64,000 bases of DNA from Actinacidiphila bryophytorum (GTDB lineage Bacteria; Actinomycetota; Actinomycetes; Streptomycetales; Streptomycetaceae). The notes beneath the pieces were generated by a model, which ran no database searches, was not told the DNA's origin, and saw only the letters and a program-made list of their open reading frames with translations. Shown in pieces: positions 9,190 to 17,342 of this stretch. The stretch lies in the NCBI RefSeq assembly GCF_016916835.1, contig NZ_JAFFIX010000015.1:1-64000 (forward strand). Direction: 5' to 3'. Positions within the stretch are counted from its first letter, which is position 1. The number at the start of each line of letters is the position of its first letter. Made by a program: the position numbers and the translations under genes.

Positions 9190-10167
9190 TCAGGGCTCGT
9201 CGACGAGGCGACGCGCGGTGTGCAGGTCGGTGATCAGCGTGGTGATCCACCGGCCCCGCACCGCCGCGCGGACCGCGGCGTACTTCCTGGCTCCGCCCGC
9301 AACGGCGATCCTGCGGGGTACGGAGCGCAGCTGGTCGGGCGACACGCCTATGGTGCGCTCACCGAGCCCCGCGTCGAGATGCGCACCGCTCGCGTCGAAG
9401 AAGCGCTGGCAGATGTCGCCGACCGCGCCGAGGCTGCGCAGCCGGATCAGCTCCTCCTCCGGCACGGCGTTGCCGGAGAGCTGGAGCAACGGGGAGGGCT
9501 CCACACTCCCGATGCCCACGAGTACGGCGGTCAGCTGCTGCCAGGAGTGGCTGACCTCCCGGATGAAGGGATCGCTGAGGAGGGACACCCGTGCCTCGGC
9601 GGAGCCGACCAGGCCGGGCGACCGGACGAAGAGGGGAGTGGCACCCACCAGGTCGGCGAGGCGGGCGGTCAGCCGGGTCGCCTGCACTTGGCCCTGGGGG
9701 TCGCCGATGCCGCCCATCAGCTGCACGATCCTGCCGCCGACCGGTTGTTTGAGGGGCGGCATGGCATCCACCGCCGCCAGCAGCGTCTCGCTCCAGGTCG
9801 AGACCCCGATCCGGTCACCCGCGCGGAACGCCGTCTCCAGATAGCTGGCGGCAGCCGAGCCCAGCGCCCGCATCATGATCTTGGGGTGGTCGAGAAGGTC
9901 GTCGCTGTCCGTGACGACCGCATCGGCGAGGTGATACCTCGCGGCGACCTCGTCCTCCAGTTCGCTGTGGATCCCGCCCGGCGAGACGACCACCGTACGG
10001 ACGATTCCCAGGTCGCCGGCCGCGCGCAGCAGACGCGAGACACCTGCCTGGGACAGGTTCAGCTGCTGCGCGATCTGGTTCTGCCGCAGGCCCCGCTCGT
10101 GATACATGCGGGCGACGCGCACGATCAGCCGGAGTTTGTCCACCTGATCGTGGCCGACGTGGGACAT
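9190..10167 (-). CDS. SorC/DeoR-type sugar-binding transcriptional regulator (copy 2)
   Basis: This 325-residue regulator has the same layout as the copy at 6536-7504: helix-turn-helix MYHERGLRQNQIAQQLNLSQ near residues 20-40, then a SorC ligand domain (GGARKYAAVRAAVRG near the end). The ATG at 10167 follows GGGAGGG. It sits inside the catabolic operon, 71 bp after the kinase and 50 bp before the glycosidase, so it probably controls its own operon. A candidate operator is the palindrome at 13588-13601. Confidence 0.9.
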   Translation of the reverse strand: MSHVGHDQVDKLRLIVRVARMYHERGLRQNQIAQQLNLSQAGVSRLLRAAGDLGIVRTVVVSPGGIHSELEDEVAARYHLADAVVTDSDDLLDHPKIMMRALGSAAASYLETAFRAGDRIGVSTWSETLLAAVDAMPPLKQPVGGRIVQLMGGIGDPQGQVQATRLTARLADLVGATPLFVRSPGLVGSAEARVSLLSDPFIREVSHSWQQLTAVLVGIGSVEPSPLLQLSGNAVPEEELIRLRSLGAVGDICQRFFDASGAHLDAGLGERTIGVSPDQLRSVPRRIAVAGGARKYAAVRAAVRGRWITTLITDLHTARRLVDEP

Positions 10168-10238
10168 GCGGCGGCCCTCCCAGGGGCTTGCGGTGGACAG
10201 CACAGGGACGGCTGTGCGGGGCGTGGACCGCATGCGGT

Positions 10239-11747
10239 TCACGAGACCCCTTTCCCGCCTTCCGGCCGGGCACGGGCACGCAGAACGGCCTCGTGCCACG
10301 CCGCGATCCGCACGCGGTTGTCCGCCTGCGAACGCCGCGGGCGGTAGACGTCACTGTCCCGGTGCATGCCGGCCAACTGGTCGCCGGTGAACAACCCGAC
10401 GGCGCGACCTGCCATATGAGCGGCGCCCAGGGCCGACAGATCACGGGCGTGGGGGCGCTCGACGACACGCTCGGAGGTGTCTGCCTGGAGCTGCATCAAG
10501 CTCGTGTTGTCGGTCGGACCGCCGTCGGCCAGGATCACCGAGACCGGTCCGGTGACGTCGTCCACGGCCGCGATCACGTCCTCGACCTGGAAGGCGACGG
10601 ACTCCAGTGCCGCGCAGGCCAGTTCCGGCAGACCGGTGCCGAACGACAGGCCGCTGATGAGGCCCTGCGCGTCGTTGTCCCACCACGGTGCGGCCAGTCC
10701 GCCGAAAGCGGGCACCAGATGCGTGCCACCCGCGTCGGGGGCGGCCAGGGCGGCGAGTTCCCCTTCCGTGCGGCCGACGACGCGGGACAGCCAGCGCAGG
10801 GTGTCTCCGGAGGAGCGGATGTTGCCCTCCACCGCGTAGGCGGGGCTTCCGTCGTCCCAGGCGACGGTCAGGCACAGCCGTGTGTCCTTCGCCGCGCTCT
10901 CCGGGTCGGCGACGAGCCCCATGATGGACGAGCCCGTGCCGTAGGTGGCCTTGACCCTGCCGGGCACGAACACCCCGTGACCGAACAGGGCCGCGTGCGA
11001 GTCGCCCAGCACCGCCGTGACCGGTGTCCCGTCGGGCACCGGCGCGAAGTCCCGCAGCGGCGGGAAGGGACCGACGGACGGGGTGACCGCCGGCAGTACC
11101 TGCGCCGGAACCCCGAACAGCGCCAGCAGTTCCGTGTCCCACTGGCGGCGCCGGATGTCGAGCAGTTGTGTGCGCGCGGCGTTGCCGACCTCCACGGTAT
11201 GGCCCGCGCCGCCGCTCAGCTGCCATACCAGCCAGGAGTCCACGGTGCCCAGGCACAGTTCGCCGCGTTTGCTGCGCAGCCGGCCGGGATCGTACGTGTC
11301 CAGCAGCCAGCGTGCCTTGAGGGCGCTGAACATGGGGTCCAGGGGCAGACCGGTCACGGCCCGGACCTGCGCTCCGGCTCCCTGGCCGGTCAGACGGCCG
11401 CACAGGTCGGCCGTACGACGGTCCTGCCACCCCAGCAACGGCCCGACCGGCGCTCCGGTCGCCCGCTCCCACATCATGACCGACTCGCGCTGAGTGCTGA
11501 GCCCGACCCCGGCGATCCGCCGGCTCGGGCTCAGCGCCACGCAGGTGCGTACCGCCTCCCGGACGCTTCGCCAGATCTCCGCCGGGGACTGCTCCACCCA
11601 TCCCGGAAGGGGATGCGACGCCGTCACAGGAGCACTGGCGGAGGCGACCACCATGCCGTGGGCGTCGACGAGGAGGGCCTTCGTGGCGGAGGTCCCCTGG
11701 TCGATCGCCAGGAGCAGTTCGGGGCCGTGCTGAGGTGTGCTGCTCAT
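10239..11747 (-). CDS. aplK: FGGY-family carbohydrate kinase (putative D-apulose kinase)
   Basis: This 502-residue FGGY kinase has an N-terminal phosphate-binding motif LLLAIDQGTSATKA with Asp16. STQRESVMMWERATG and GWQDRRTA resemble the glycerol/xylulose kinase group, and YGTGSSIMGLV lies in the second actin-like domain. Its ATG overlaps the stop of the transketolase C-half by 4 bases. In the characterised apiose route a kinase of this family makes D-apulose 4-phosphate, the substrate of a split transketolase. Sequence alone would also allow xylulose or another ketose; the linked split transketolase favours apulose. Confidence 0.8.
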   Translation of the reverse strand: MSSTPQHGPELLLAIDQGTSATKALLVDAHGMVVASASAPVTASHPLPGWVEQSPAEIWRSVREAVRTCVALSPSRRIAGVGLSTQRESVMMWERATGAPVGPLLGWQDRRTADLCGRLTGQGAGAQVRAVTGLPLDPMFSALKARWLLDTYDPGRLRSKRGELCLGTVDSWLVWQLSGGAGHTVEVGNAARTQLLDIRRRQWDTELLALFGVPAQVLPAVTPSVGPFPPLRDFAPVPDGTPVTAVLGDSHAALFGHGVFVPGRVKATYGTGSSIMGLVADPESAAKDTRLCLTVAWDDGSPAYAVEGNIRSSGDTLRWLSRVVGRTEGELAALAAPDAGGTHLVPAFGGLAAPWWDNDAQGLISGLSFGTGLPELACAALESVAFQVEDVIAAVDDVTGPVSVILADGGPTDNTSLMQLQADTSERVVERPHARDLSALGAAHMAGRAVGLFTGDQLAGMHRDSDVYRPRRSQADNRVRIAAWHEAVLRARARPEGGKGVS

Positions 11748-12709
11748 GCGCCCACTGACTCCAGTACGTCGACGACAGCCGTGTGGATACCATCGGCGGT
11801 CAGCCCGAAGTGGTTGAGCAGGTAGGCGGCGTCCCCGGTGGGTGCGAACCCGTTGACGCCCAGCAGCCGCATGGGCACCGGGTGCCGCTGGCTGACCACG
11901 GAGGCGACCGCGGCCCCCAGACCGCCGCTGATCGTGGCTTCCTCCACCGTCACGATGCCGCGGGTCTCTACTGCCGCACGCACCACGGTGTCCTCGTCCA
12001 GCGGATCCACGAACGGAGTGTTGATCACGCGGGCCGACACGCCCTCGCTCTCCAGGACTTCGGCAGCCTGCAGGGCACGGGACACCATGGTGCCGATCGC
12101 TATGATCGTGACGTCGCTGCCCTCACGCAGGGTCACGGCCCGGCCCGGTTCGAAGAGGGCGTCGGCAGGAATGGTGTCCGGAACCCTGAAGCGCGGGATG
12201 CGCAGGTAACATGGCCCGTCCGCGGCATATGCCCAGCGTATCGCGGCACGGGTCTGCGCCCGGTCGGTGGGCACGAGGACCGGGAGATCGGCGATCGCGC
12301 GCAGCCACGACAGATCCTCCACGGAGTGGTGGGTGGGACCCAGCTCACCGTAGGCCATGCCCGGACTCTGCCCGCACAGGATCACCTTGTGACCGCTGTA
12401 CGCGCAGTCGGCCTTGATCTGCTCCAGGGCACGGCCGGTCAGGAACGGCCCCGCCGCGGAGACGAAGGGGATCAGACCGCCGTTGGCCAGGCCCGCACCC
12501 ACCCCGACGAGATCCTGCTCGGCTATGCCCACGTTGATCAGACGGTCCGGGAACTCGTTGCGGAACTCCACCAGGTTGCTGGAGCCGACGGAGTCGTTGC
12601 ACACGGCCACGACGCGTTCGTCGGCCCGAGCCAGAGCGATCAGCTCTTCGGCGAACACCTGCCGGCAGTCGTAGGCCGGGGCGACGACAGGAACGGATAC
12701 AGACGTCAT
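11744..12709 (-). CDS. aptB: Transketolase C-terminal half (putative apulose-4-phosphate transketolase subunit B)
   Basis: This 321-residue protein corresponds to the pyrimidine-binding and C-terminal domains of a transketolase. The thiamine-activating Glu lies in INVGIAEQDLVGVGAGLANGG. The true ATG is at 12709 and overlaps the stop of the N-half by 4 bases; the reading frame open farther upstream is only antisense-like read-through. The two halves together form one enzyme, as in other split transketolases. In the apiose pathway it splits apulose 4-phosphate to DHAP and passes a C2 unit to glyceraldehyde 3-phosphate. Confidence 0.85.
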   Translation of the reverse strand: MTSVSVPVVAPAYDCRQVFAEELIALARADERVVAVCNDSVGSSNLVEFRNEFPDRLINVGIAEQDLVGVGAGLANGGLIPFVSAAGPFLTGRALEQIKADCAYSGHKVILCGQSPGMAYGELGPTHHSVEDLSWLRAIADLPVLVPTDRAQTRAAIRWAYAADGPCYLRIPRFRVPDTIPADALFEPGRAVTLREGSDVTIIAIGTMVSRALQAAEVLESEGVSARVINTPFVDPLDEDTVVRAAVETRGIVTVEEATISGGLGAAVASVVSQRHPVPMRLLGVNGFAPTGDAAYLLNHFGLTADGIHTAVVDVLESVGA

Positions 12710-13587
12710 CGGGACAGCTCCTCGATTGCCGCGCGGACCTGGTCGGCCGTGGGGACCTTGTGGTGCCACTCGACCCGGTCCTCCATGAACGACACGCCCC
12801 TGCCCTTGATCGTATTGGCCACCACAGCGACCGGCCTGCCCGTGGCGGAGGGCAGCAGGGCCATGAGCAGCGCCGCGTGATCGTGGCCGTCCACCACTCG
12901 CACCTCCCACCCGAAGGCGGCCCACTTCGCGTCGAGTGGCTCCAGGGCCTTGGTCTCCTCCGTACGTGCGCCCTGCTGCAGCCGGTTGCGGTCCACGATC
13001 GCCGTCAGCGAGGACAGGCCGTAGTGACCGGCGGTCATGGCGGCCTCCCAGTTGCTGCCTTCCTGCATCTCGCCGTCTCCCAGGACCACCACCGTGCGGC
13101 TGGCGGAGCCGCGCAGCCGTGCGGCGAGCGCACAGCCCACCGCGACGGGAAAGCCGTGGCCCAGCGGCCCGGTGTTGGTCTCCACGCCCGGAACCTTGCG
13201 CCGGTTGGGGTGCCCGTTGAGCGGGGAAAGGGGGGCCATGAAGGAGCCGAGCTCGGCCTCGGGGAAGTAACCGCACCAGGCGAGGGTCGAGTAGAGGGCA
13301 GCGGCGCAGTGCCCCTTGCTCAGGATGAACCGGTCGCGGTCCGGTGCCCGCGGGTCCTCCGGGTCGACCTCCAGCACTGCGCCGAACAGGGTCACCAGGA
13401 TGTCGGTCACGGACAGATCGCCCCCGACATGCCCCAGTTGCGCGGTGTCGATCATGCGGATGATCTTGATGCGGATCTCGGCCGACACGGACTGCAGCCA
13501 ACGGACCACGTCGTCCTGTTCGCTGCCCTGCAAGGCCCGCCGTGCATCGCGATACCGCGCCGCGGTGGGGGTGTCTGCGGTTAGCAT
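12706..13587 (-). CDS. aptA: Transketolase N-terminal half (putative apulose-4-phosphate transketolase subunit A)
   Basis: This 293-residue protein is the ThDP-diphosphate-binding half of a transketolase. GHVGGDLSVTDILVTLFG and the ThDP motif VVVLGDGEMQEGSNWEAAM are clear. It is the first gene of the - strand operon aptA-aptB-kinase-regulator-glycosidase, whose genes overlap or lie within 71 bp. Its ATG at 13587 is directly abutted by the palindrome at 13588-13601, so a protein bound there would also mask the ribosome binding region. Confidence 0.87.
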   Translation of the reverse strand: MLTADTPTAARYRDARRALQGSEQDDVVRWLQSVSAEIRIKIIRMIDTAQLGHVGGDLSVTDILVTLFGAVLEVDPEDPRAPDRDRFILSKGHCAAALYSTLAWCGYFPEAELGSFMAPLSPLNGHPNRRKVPGVETNTGPLGHGFPVAVGCALAARLRGSASRTVVVLGDGEMQEGSNWEAAMTAGHYGLSSLTAIVDRNRLQQGARTEETKALEPLDAKWAAFGWEVRVVDGHDHAALLMALLPSATGRPVAVVANTIKGRGVSFMEDRVEWHHKVPTADQVRAAIEELSR

Positions 13588-13612
13588 TGAATATCCATTC
13601 AGCCCTGAATTG
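13588..13612. promoter_or_regulatory. Palindromic operator abutting the transketolase start codon
   Basis: TGAATATCCATTCA (13588-13601, arms TGAAT/ATTCA) touches the aptA ATG. A second, overlapping palindrome TTCAGCCCTGAA (13598-13609) follows it. The first 14-mer recurs exactly at 13788-13801 and in variant form at 17218-17231, so it is a candidate site of one of the two SorC-type regulators. Confidence 0.65.
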
Positions 13613-13787
13613 TTTTCGTGTCAGTGATGCTGAGCTACGCCCCGGTGGCTTGTCAAGGCGCTGCGTGCACCCTTCTCCTCGGCCCGCCGGTGGTGTTCGA
13701 TGCGCGAGCGGGCCGGGTGTCCTGCGGATGTCGGGCAGGTCGAGCGGGTGCCGCCGGCCGGGGTCGGCGCGAACGGGCGGATGGGCG

Positions 13788-13801
13788 TGAATATCCATTC
13801 A
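13788..13801. promoter_or_regulatory. Second exact copy of the TGAATATCCATTCA operator
   Basis: It is identical to the site at 13588-13601 and lies 189 bp before the first DUF1593 gene, in a roughly 400-bp intergenic region between divergent genes. Having one copy near each divergent start suggests joint control of catabolic and secreted-protein genes. No other gene is seen in this gap. Confidence 0.65.
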
Positions 13802-13989
13802 TCTGCGAAGAAGTATTGATGGAGGCGTCCCGGCTCGCCAGGATGACCGTCGATGTACGCGGAGCAGGCTCTGGCCCTTCGCGAACCGGGAGAGCAGCGG
13901 CGATCCTCACGGGCCGCCCTCGGTGTCGAGGCTCCCCGGCGCACACGCGCCACGACCGCGCAGCGGGCGTGGCGAGACAAGGAGCTCGT

Positions 13990-15399
13990 ATGAGACACAA
14001 CGCCCGGCTGCGGAAGGGAACGCTCGCTCTGGCGACGGCTCTCGCTCTCACCACCGGCGGGACCGTGGCCTATGCCTCGGAGGGCCACAGCGCGGTCAAG
14101 CCCGCCCCGGCCGCCCACCACGGCAACAGCGGTGACCGGCCGCACGTCATCTTGTCGACCGATATGCCGCCGGTGAACGGCATCCCCGGCGGTGAGGCCG
14201 GTGCGGCGGACCAGAAGTCGGACCTGGACGACGTGCAGACGATGGTCCGGTTCCTGGCCTACGCCGACGACTTCCACGTCGACGGCCTGATCGCCTCGTC
14301 GGGGACGTTCGCGAACTACGCGAACAAGCAGAACATCCTGGATGTGATCAACGCCTACGGCCAGGTCTATCCCAACCTCAAGCTCCACGACGCGAACTAC
14401 CCCACCCCCGACTCCCTGCGCGCGGTCACCAAGCAGGGCCGCGACGGCACCTGGGGCCAGTCCGCCACCAACGTCCTCGGGGCCGGCAAGGACAGCGAGG
14501 CCTCGGACTACATCATCAGCGTCATCGACAACGCCACCACCCCGGTGTGGTTCGTCAGCGGCGGCGGCCCCCGCGAACTCGGCCAGGCCCTGTGGAAGGT
14601 CCAGAACACCCGCAGCGCCGCCGAGCTGAACACCTTCGTGTCCAAGATCCGCGCCTACTTCATCGACGACCAGGACGGCAGCGCCGCCTGGATGCGCAAC
14701 ACGTTCCCCGGTCTGTTCGTCATCACCAACAAGTGCTACTGGGGTATGGCCAACACCGGCCCCTACGACGGCACCTGGCTCAAGAACAACGTCACCACCG
14801 GCCACGGAGCCCTGGGCGCGGACTACCCCCTGTCCCACTGGACCTACAACGACCAGGGCGTCTACGAAGGCGACAGCCCCGACTTCCTCTACCTCCTCAG
14901 CGGGACCCAGGGCCTCAGCGATCTCGACGACCCCGCACTCGGCGGGTGGGGCGGCCGCTTCCAGCAGGACGCCCCTCGCCAGTGGAGCTGCGCCCCCGAA
15001 GGCGGGGCCGCCATCTCCCGCTGGGAGGACGCCCGCAACCAGGACTTCGCCAACCGCATGGACTGGGCCGTCAAGCCCTACGAGCAGGCGAACCACAACC
15101 CCGTCGCCCGCCTCAACGGCCACGGCGGCGACGACGTCGTCCACCTGCGCGCGGCGGCCGGATCGACCGTGCGGCTGCGGGCTGACGGCTCCACGGACCC
15201 GGACGGCAACACCCTGTCCTACCGGTGGTACCAGTACCCCACCACAGCAGGAGCGACCATCACCGGCAGCACGAGCAAGAGGGCCGAACTCGTCCTCCCC
15301 GACGTACCCGGCACGCGCGTCGACGTCGTGCTCGAAGTCACCGACGACGGCAGCCCCGGCCTCACCAGTTACCGCCGACTCATCGTGGACGTCCGCTGA
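13990..15399 (+). CDS. Secreted nucleoside-hydrolase-like protein (DUF1593/Sde182), paralogue 1
   Basis: This 469-residue protein has a signal peptide with likely cleavage after AYA (residue 29). The nucleoside-hydrolase-like domain starts at VILSTDMPP, with Asp58 and the pair Asp80-Asp81 (KSDLDD). Unlike its three paralogues, it has about 18 extra residues between the first Asp and the DD pair. The C-terminal 95 residues form an Ig-like domain (DGSTDPDGNTLSYRWYQYP). The ATG at 13990 follows AAGGAG. Nucleoside hydrolases split N-ribofuranosides; the secreted group is uncharacterised. In this locus I infer a role on a furanosyl sugar such as apiose, or in binding it. Confidence 0.85.
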   Translation: MRHNARLRKGTLALATALALTTGGTVAYASEGHSAVKPAPAAHHGNSGDRPHVILSTDMPPVNGIPGGEAGAADQKSDLDDVQTMVRFLAYADDFHVDGLIASSGTFANYANKQNILDVINAYGQVYPNLKLHDANYPTPDSLRAVTKQGRDGTWGQSATNVLGAGKDSEASDYIISVIDNATTPVWFVSGGGPRELGQALWKVQNTRSAAELNTFVSKIRAYFIDDQDGSAAWMRNTFPGLFVITNKCYWGMANTGPYDGTWLKNNVTTGHGALGADYPLSHWTYNDQGVYEGDSPDFLYLLSGTQGLSDLDDPALGGWGGRFQQDAPRQWSCAPEGGAAISRWEDARNQDFANRMDWAVKPYEQANHNPVARLNGHGGDDVVHLRAAAGSTVRLRADGSTDPDGNTLSYRWYQYPTTAGATITGSTSKRAELVLPDVPGTRVDVVLEVTDDGSPGLTSYRRLIVDVR

Positions 15400-15493
15400 C
15401 CGCTGCCACTGCCGCGGCCGAACGGCCTTCCGTCCGGCCCGGACGCGCGCGGAACGACGAGAACAGGTCCTTCAGCTGAGAAAGTGAGCAAGC

Positions 15494-17092
15494 ATGCGTA
15501 TCACGCGTAGAAACGCCGGGCGGCCGAACCGCCGTCGCACGGCGATCGCCGGGCTGGCTGTCCTGGTCACGGCGACGGTGAGCCTCGGGACGCAGTCGGC
15601 GAACGCCGCGCCACCGAACGCCGGAACCGGCACGGCCCAGAGCGGCTCCTCGCTGCCTGCGGCGTTCCACCCGAGCGGCGGGGCCAAGCCGCGCACCGTG
15701 GTCACCACCGACATGGAGCAGGACGACCTCGCCTCGCTCATCCGGTACCTGCTGTACACCAACGACCTCGACACCGAGGGCATCGTCTACACGAGCTCGA
15801 TGTGGCACTGGGCAGGCGACGGCTCGGGCAACGCCATGCGCTGGACCGGGACGCGCACCATCCAGGACATCGTCCTGAAGGCCTACGCCCAGGTCTATCC
15901 CAACCTCAGGAGGCACGACAGCGGCTACCCGACACCTGCCGCGCTCCTGGCCAAGGTGAAGACGGGAAACATCGCCTTCGAGGACGACATGGGCCACGAC
16001 ACCGACGGCTCGAACCTCATCAAAAAACTGCTCCTCGACCACGACCCCCGTCCGGTCTACCTGCAGGTGTGGGGTGGACCGAACACGATCGCGCGGGCAC
16101 TGAAGTCGATCCAGGACCAGTACGCGGGGACCCCCCAGTGGACGAAGATCCACGAGACGGTCTCGAAGAAGGCCGTCATCCTGGCGAGCGGACTCCAGGA
16201 CCACACCTACGCCGACTACATCGCGCCCAACTGGCCCGGCATACGCACCGAAGAGCTCTCCGCCGGCTACGCCACCTGGGGCTACAACTGCAACTGGTCG
16301 GGCACCGGCAACGGACGTGGGCTCCCCGGTGACGGCAAGTACTTCGAGGGTGACTGGACCAGGCAGAACATCCAGATCGGCCCGCTCGGCTCGCTCTACC
16401 GCTCCTGGCTCGACGGCCAGGCGATGCCGGGCGACCCGGCCGACATCTTCGGCGACCCGGAGCTGGCCAAGACCGGGTGGTGCCCGCCACTGAGCCCGTA
16501 CGACTTCCTGTCCGAGGGTGACGACGTGGCCTACATGCCCCTTCTGGACACCGGCATCCAGGATCCGCAGGACCCGAACCTGGGAAGCTGGGGCGGACGG
16601 GCGGTCAGGGCCTCGACGACGTCCAACCTGTGGACCATGGTCCCCACGGAGACCGACGCGAACAGCACCAGCCGGCCAAACTACACCACGAACCGCTGGG
16701 AAGCCGCCGCGCAGAACGACTTCGCCGCACGCATGCAGTGGACGCTGACTCCCGGCTACCGCCAGGCGAACCACGCCCCGTATGTCGGCGTCCGGTCGGG
16801 CAGCGACATCCATGCCGCTCCCGGACAGACACTCAGGCTCCGTGGTCTGGCCGCCGATCCGGACGGTGACGGCGTGGCCATGCACTGGTGGCAGTACGCC
16901 GAGGAGGGTACCTATCCCGGCAGGGTGGCGGTGAACAACGCCGACTCCGCGGACGCCACCGTCACCGTGCCGGCGGACGCCCGGCCGGGTCAGACGATCT
17001 CACTGATCGTCCAGGGCACGGACGACGGCCACTTCCCGCTGACCCGCTATGCACGGGTCATGGTCCACGTCACGGGTGGTCCGCACGGCTGA
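15494..17092 (+). CDS. Secreted nucleoside-hydrolase-like protein (DUF1593/Sde182), paralogue 2
   Basis: This 532-residue protein has an Arg-rich signal peptide with cleavage likely after ANA (residue 39). The metal-type motif is TTDMEQDD, with Asp73, Glu75, Asp77 and Asp78. The domain runs to about residue 430 (GYRQANHAPYV) and is followed by an Ig-like module containing DPDGDGVAMHWWQY. It lies 94 bp after paralogue 1 in the same direction and may share its transcript; a strong terminator follows. The Glu in place of the usual third-position Asp of the nucleoside hydrolase DxDxxxDD motif is shared with paralogues 3 and 4. Substrate unknown. Confidence 0.85.
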   Translation: MRITRRNAGRPNRRRTAIAGLAVLVTATVSLGTQSANAAPPNAGTGTAQSGSSLPAAFHPSGGAKPRTVVTTDMEQDDLASLIRYLLYTNDLDTEGIVYTSSMWHWAGDGSGNAMRWTGTRTIQDIVLKAYAQVYPNLRRHDSGYPTPAALLAKVKTGNIAFEDDMGHDTDGSNLIKKLLLDHDPRPVYLQVWGGPNTIARALKSIQDQYAGTPQWTKIHETVSKKAVILASGLQDHTYADYIAPNWPGIRTEELSAGYATWGYNCNWSGTGNGRGLPGDGKYFEGDWTRQNIQIGPLGSLYRSWLDGQAMPGDPADIFGDPELAKTGWCPPLSPYDFLSEGDDVAYMPLLDTGIQDPQDPNLGSWGGRAVRASTTSNLWTMVPTETDANSTSRPNYTTNRWEAAAQNDFAARMQWTLTPGYRQANHAPYVGVRSGSDIHAAPGQTLRLRGLAADPDGDGVAMHWWQYAEEGTYPGRVAVNNADSADATVTVPADARPGQTISLIVQGTDDGHFPLTRYARVMVHVTGGPHG

Positions 17093-17135
17093 GGGCCGTC
17101 CCGCCGCCTCCGGGCGGACCGGGTGACCCACGTTC

Positions 17136-17189
17136 CCCCTGCCCGCCGTGTCGCCGCCCTCCCGTAACCGGCGACGCGGCGGGCAGGGG
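17136..17189 (+). terminator. Long-stem terminator after DUF1593 paralogue 2
   Basis: A 21-bp stem (17136-17156 with 17169-17189) has a single U-G wobble and a 12-base loop. It lies 43 bases after the stop and should separate this transcript from paralogue 3. Confidence 0.85.
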
Positions 17190-17217
17190 CCTTTCAGGGC
17201 CTCTTTCCTGGCCTCGA

Positions 17218-17248
17218 CGAATATTCATTCAATGGTGATTCTCCATTG
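17218..17248. promoter_or_regulatory. Variant operator and palindrome before DUF1593 paralogue 3
   Basis: CGAATATTCATTCA (17218-17231) matches the 14-mer operator at 12 of 14 positions. It is followed at once by CAATGG-N7-CCATTG (17230-17248), a perfect 6-bp-arm palindrome. Both lie about 100-125 bp upstream of the gene at 17343, a sensible promoter position. Confidence 0.55.
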
Positions 17249-17342
17249 TCCCTGCCGGTGTCCCCCGCCATCATGACCGGCGGCGCAGGGAGACGGTCAC
17301 GTTCGGGAACACCGTCCGACAGCCACCACGAAAGGTGCTCGC

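Noticed and set aside
7580..9844. 754-codon + strand frame opposite the glycosidase and regulator
   Set aside because: It mirrors two well-supported - strand genes and contains no recognisable domain.
10188..11825. 545-codon + strand frame opposite the kinase
   Set aside because: Antisense shadow of the FGGY kinase; no ribosome binding site or family.
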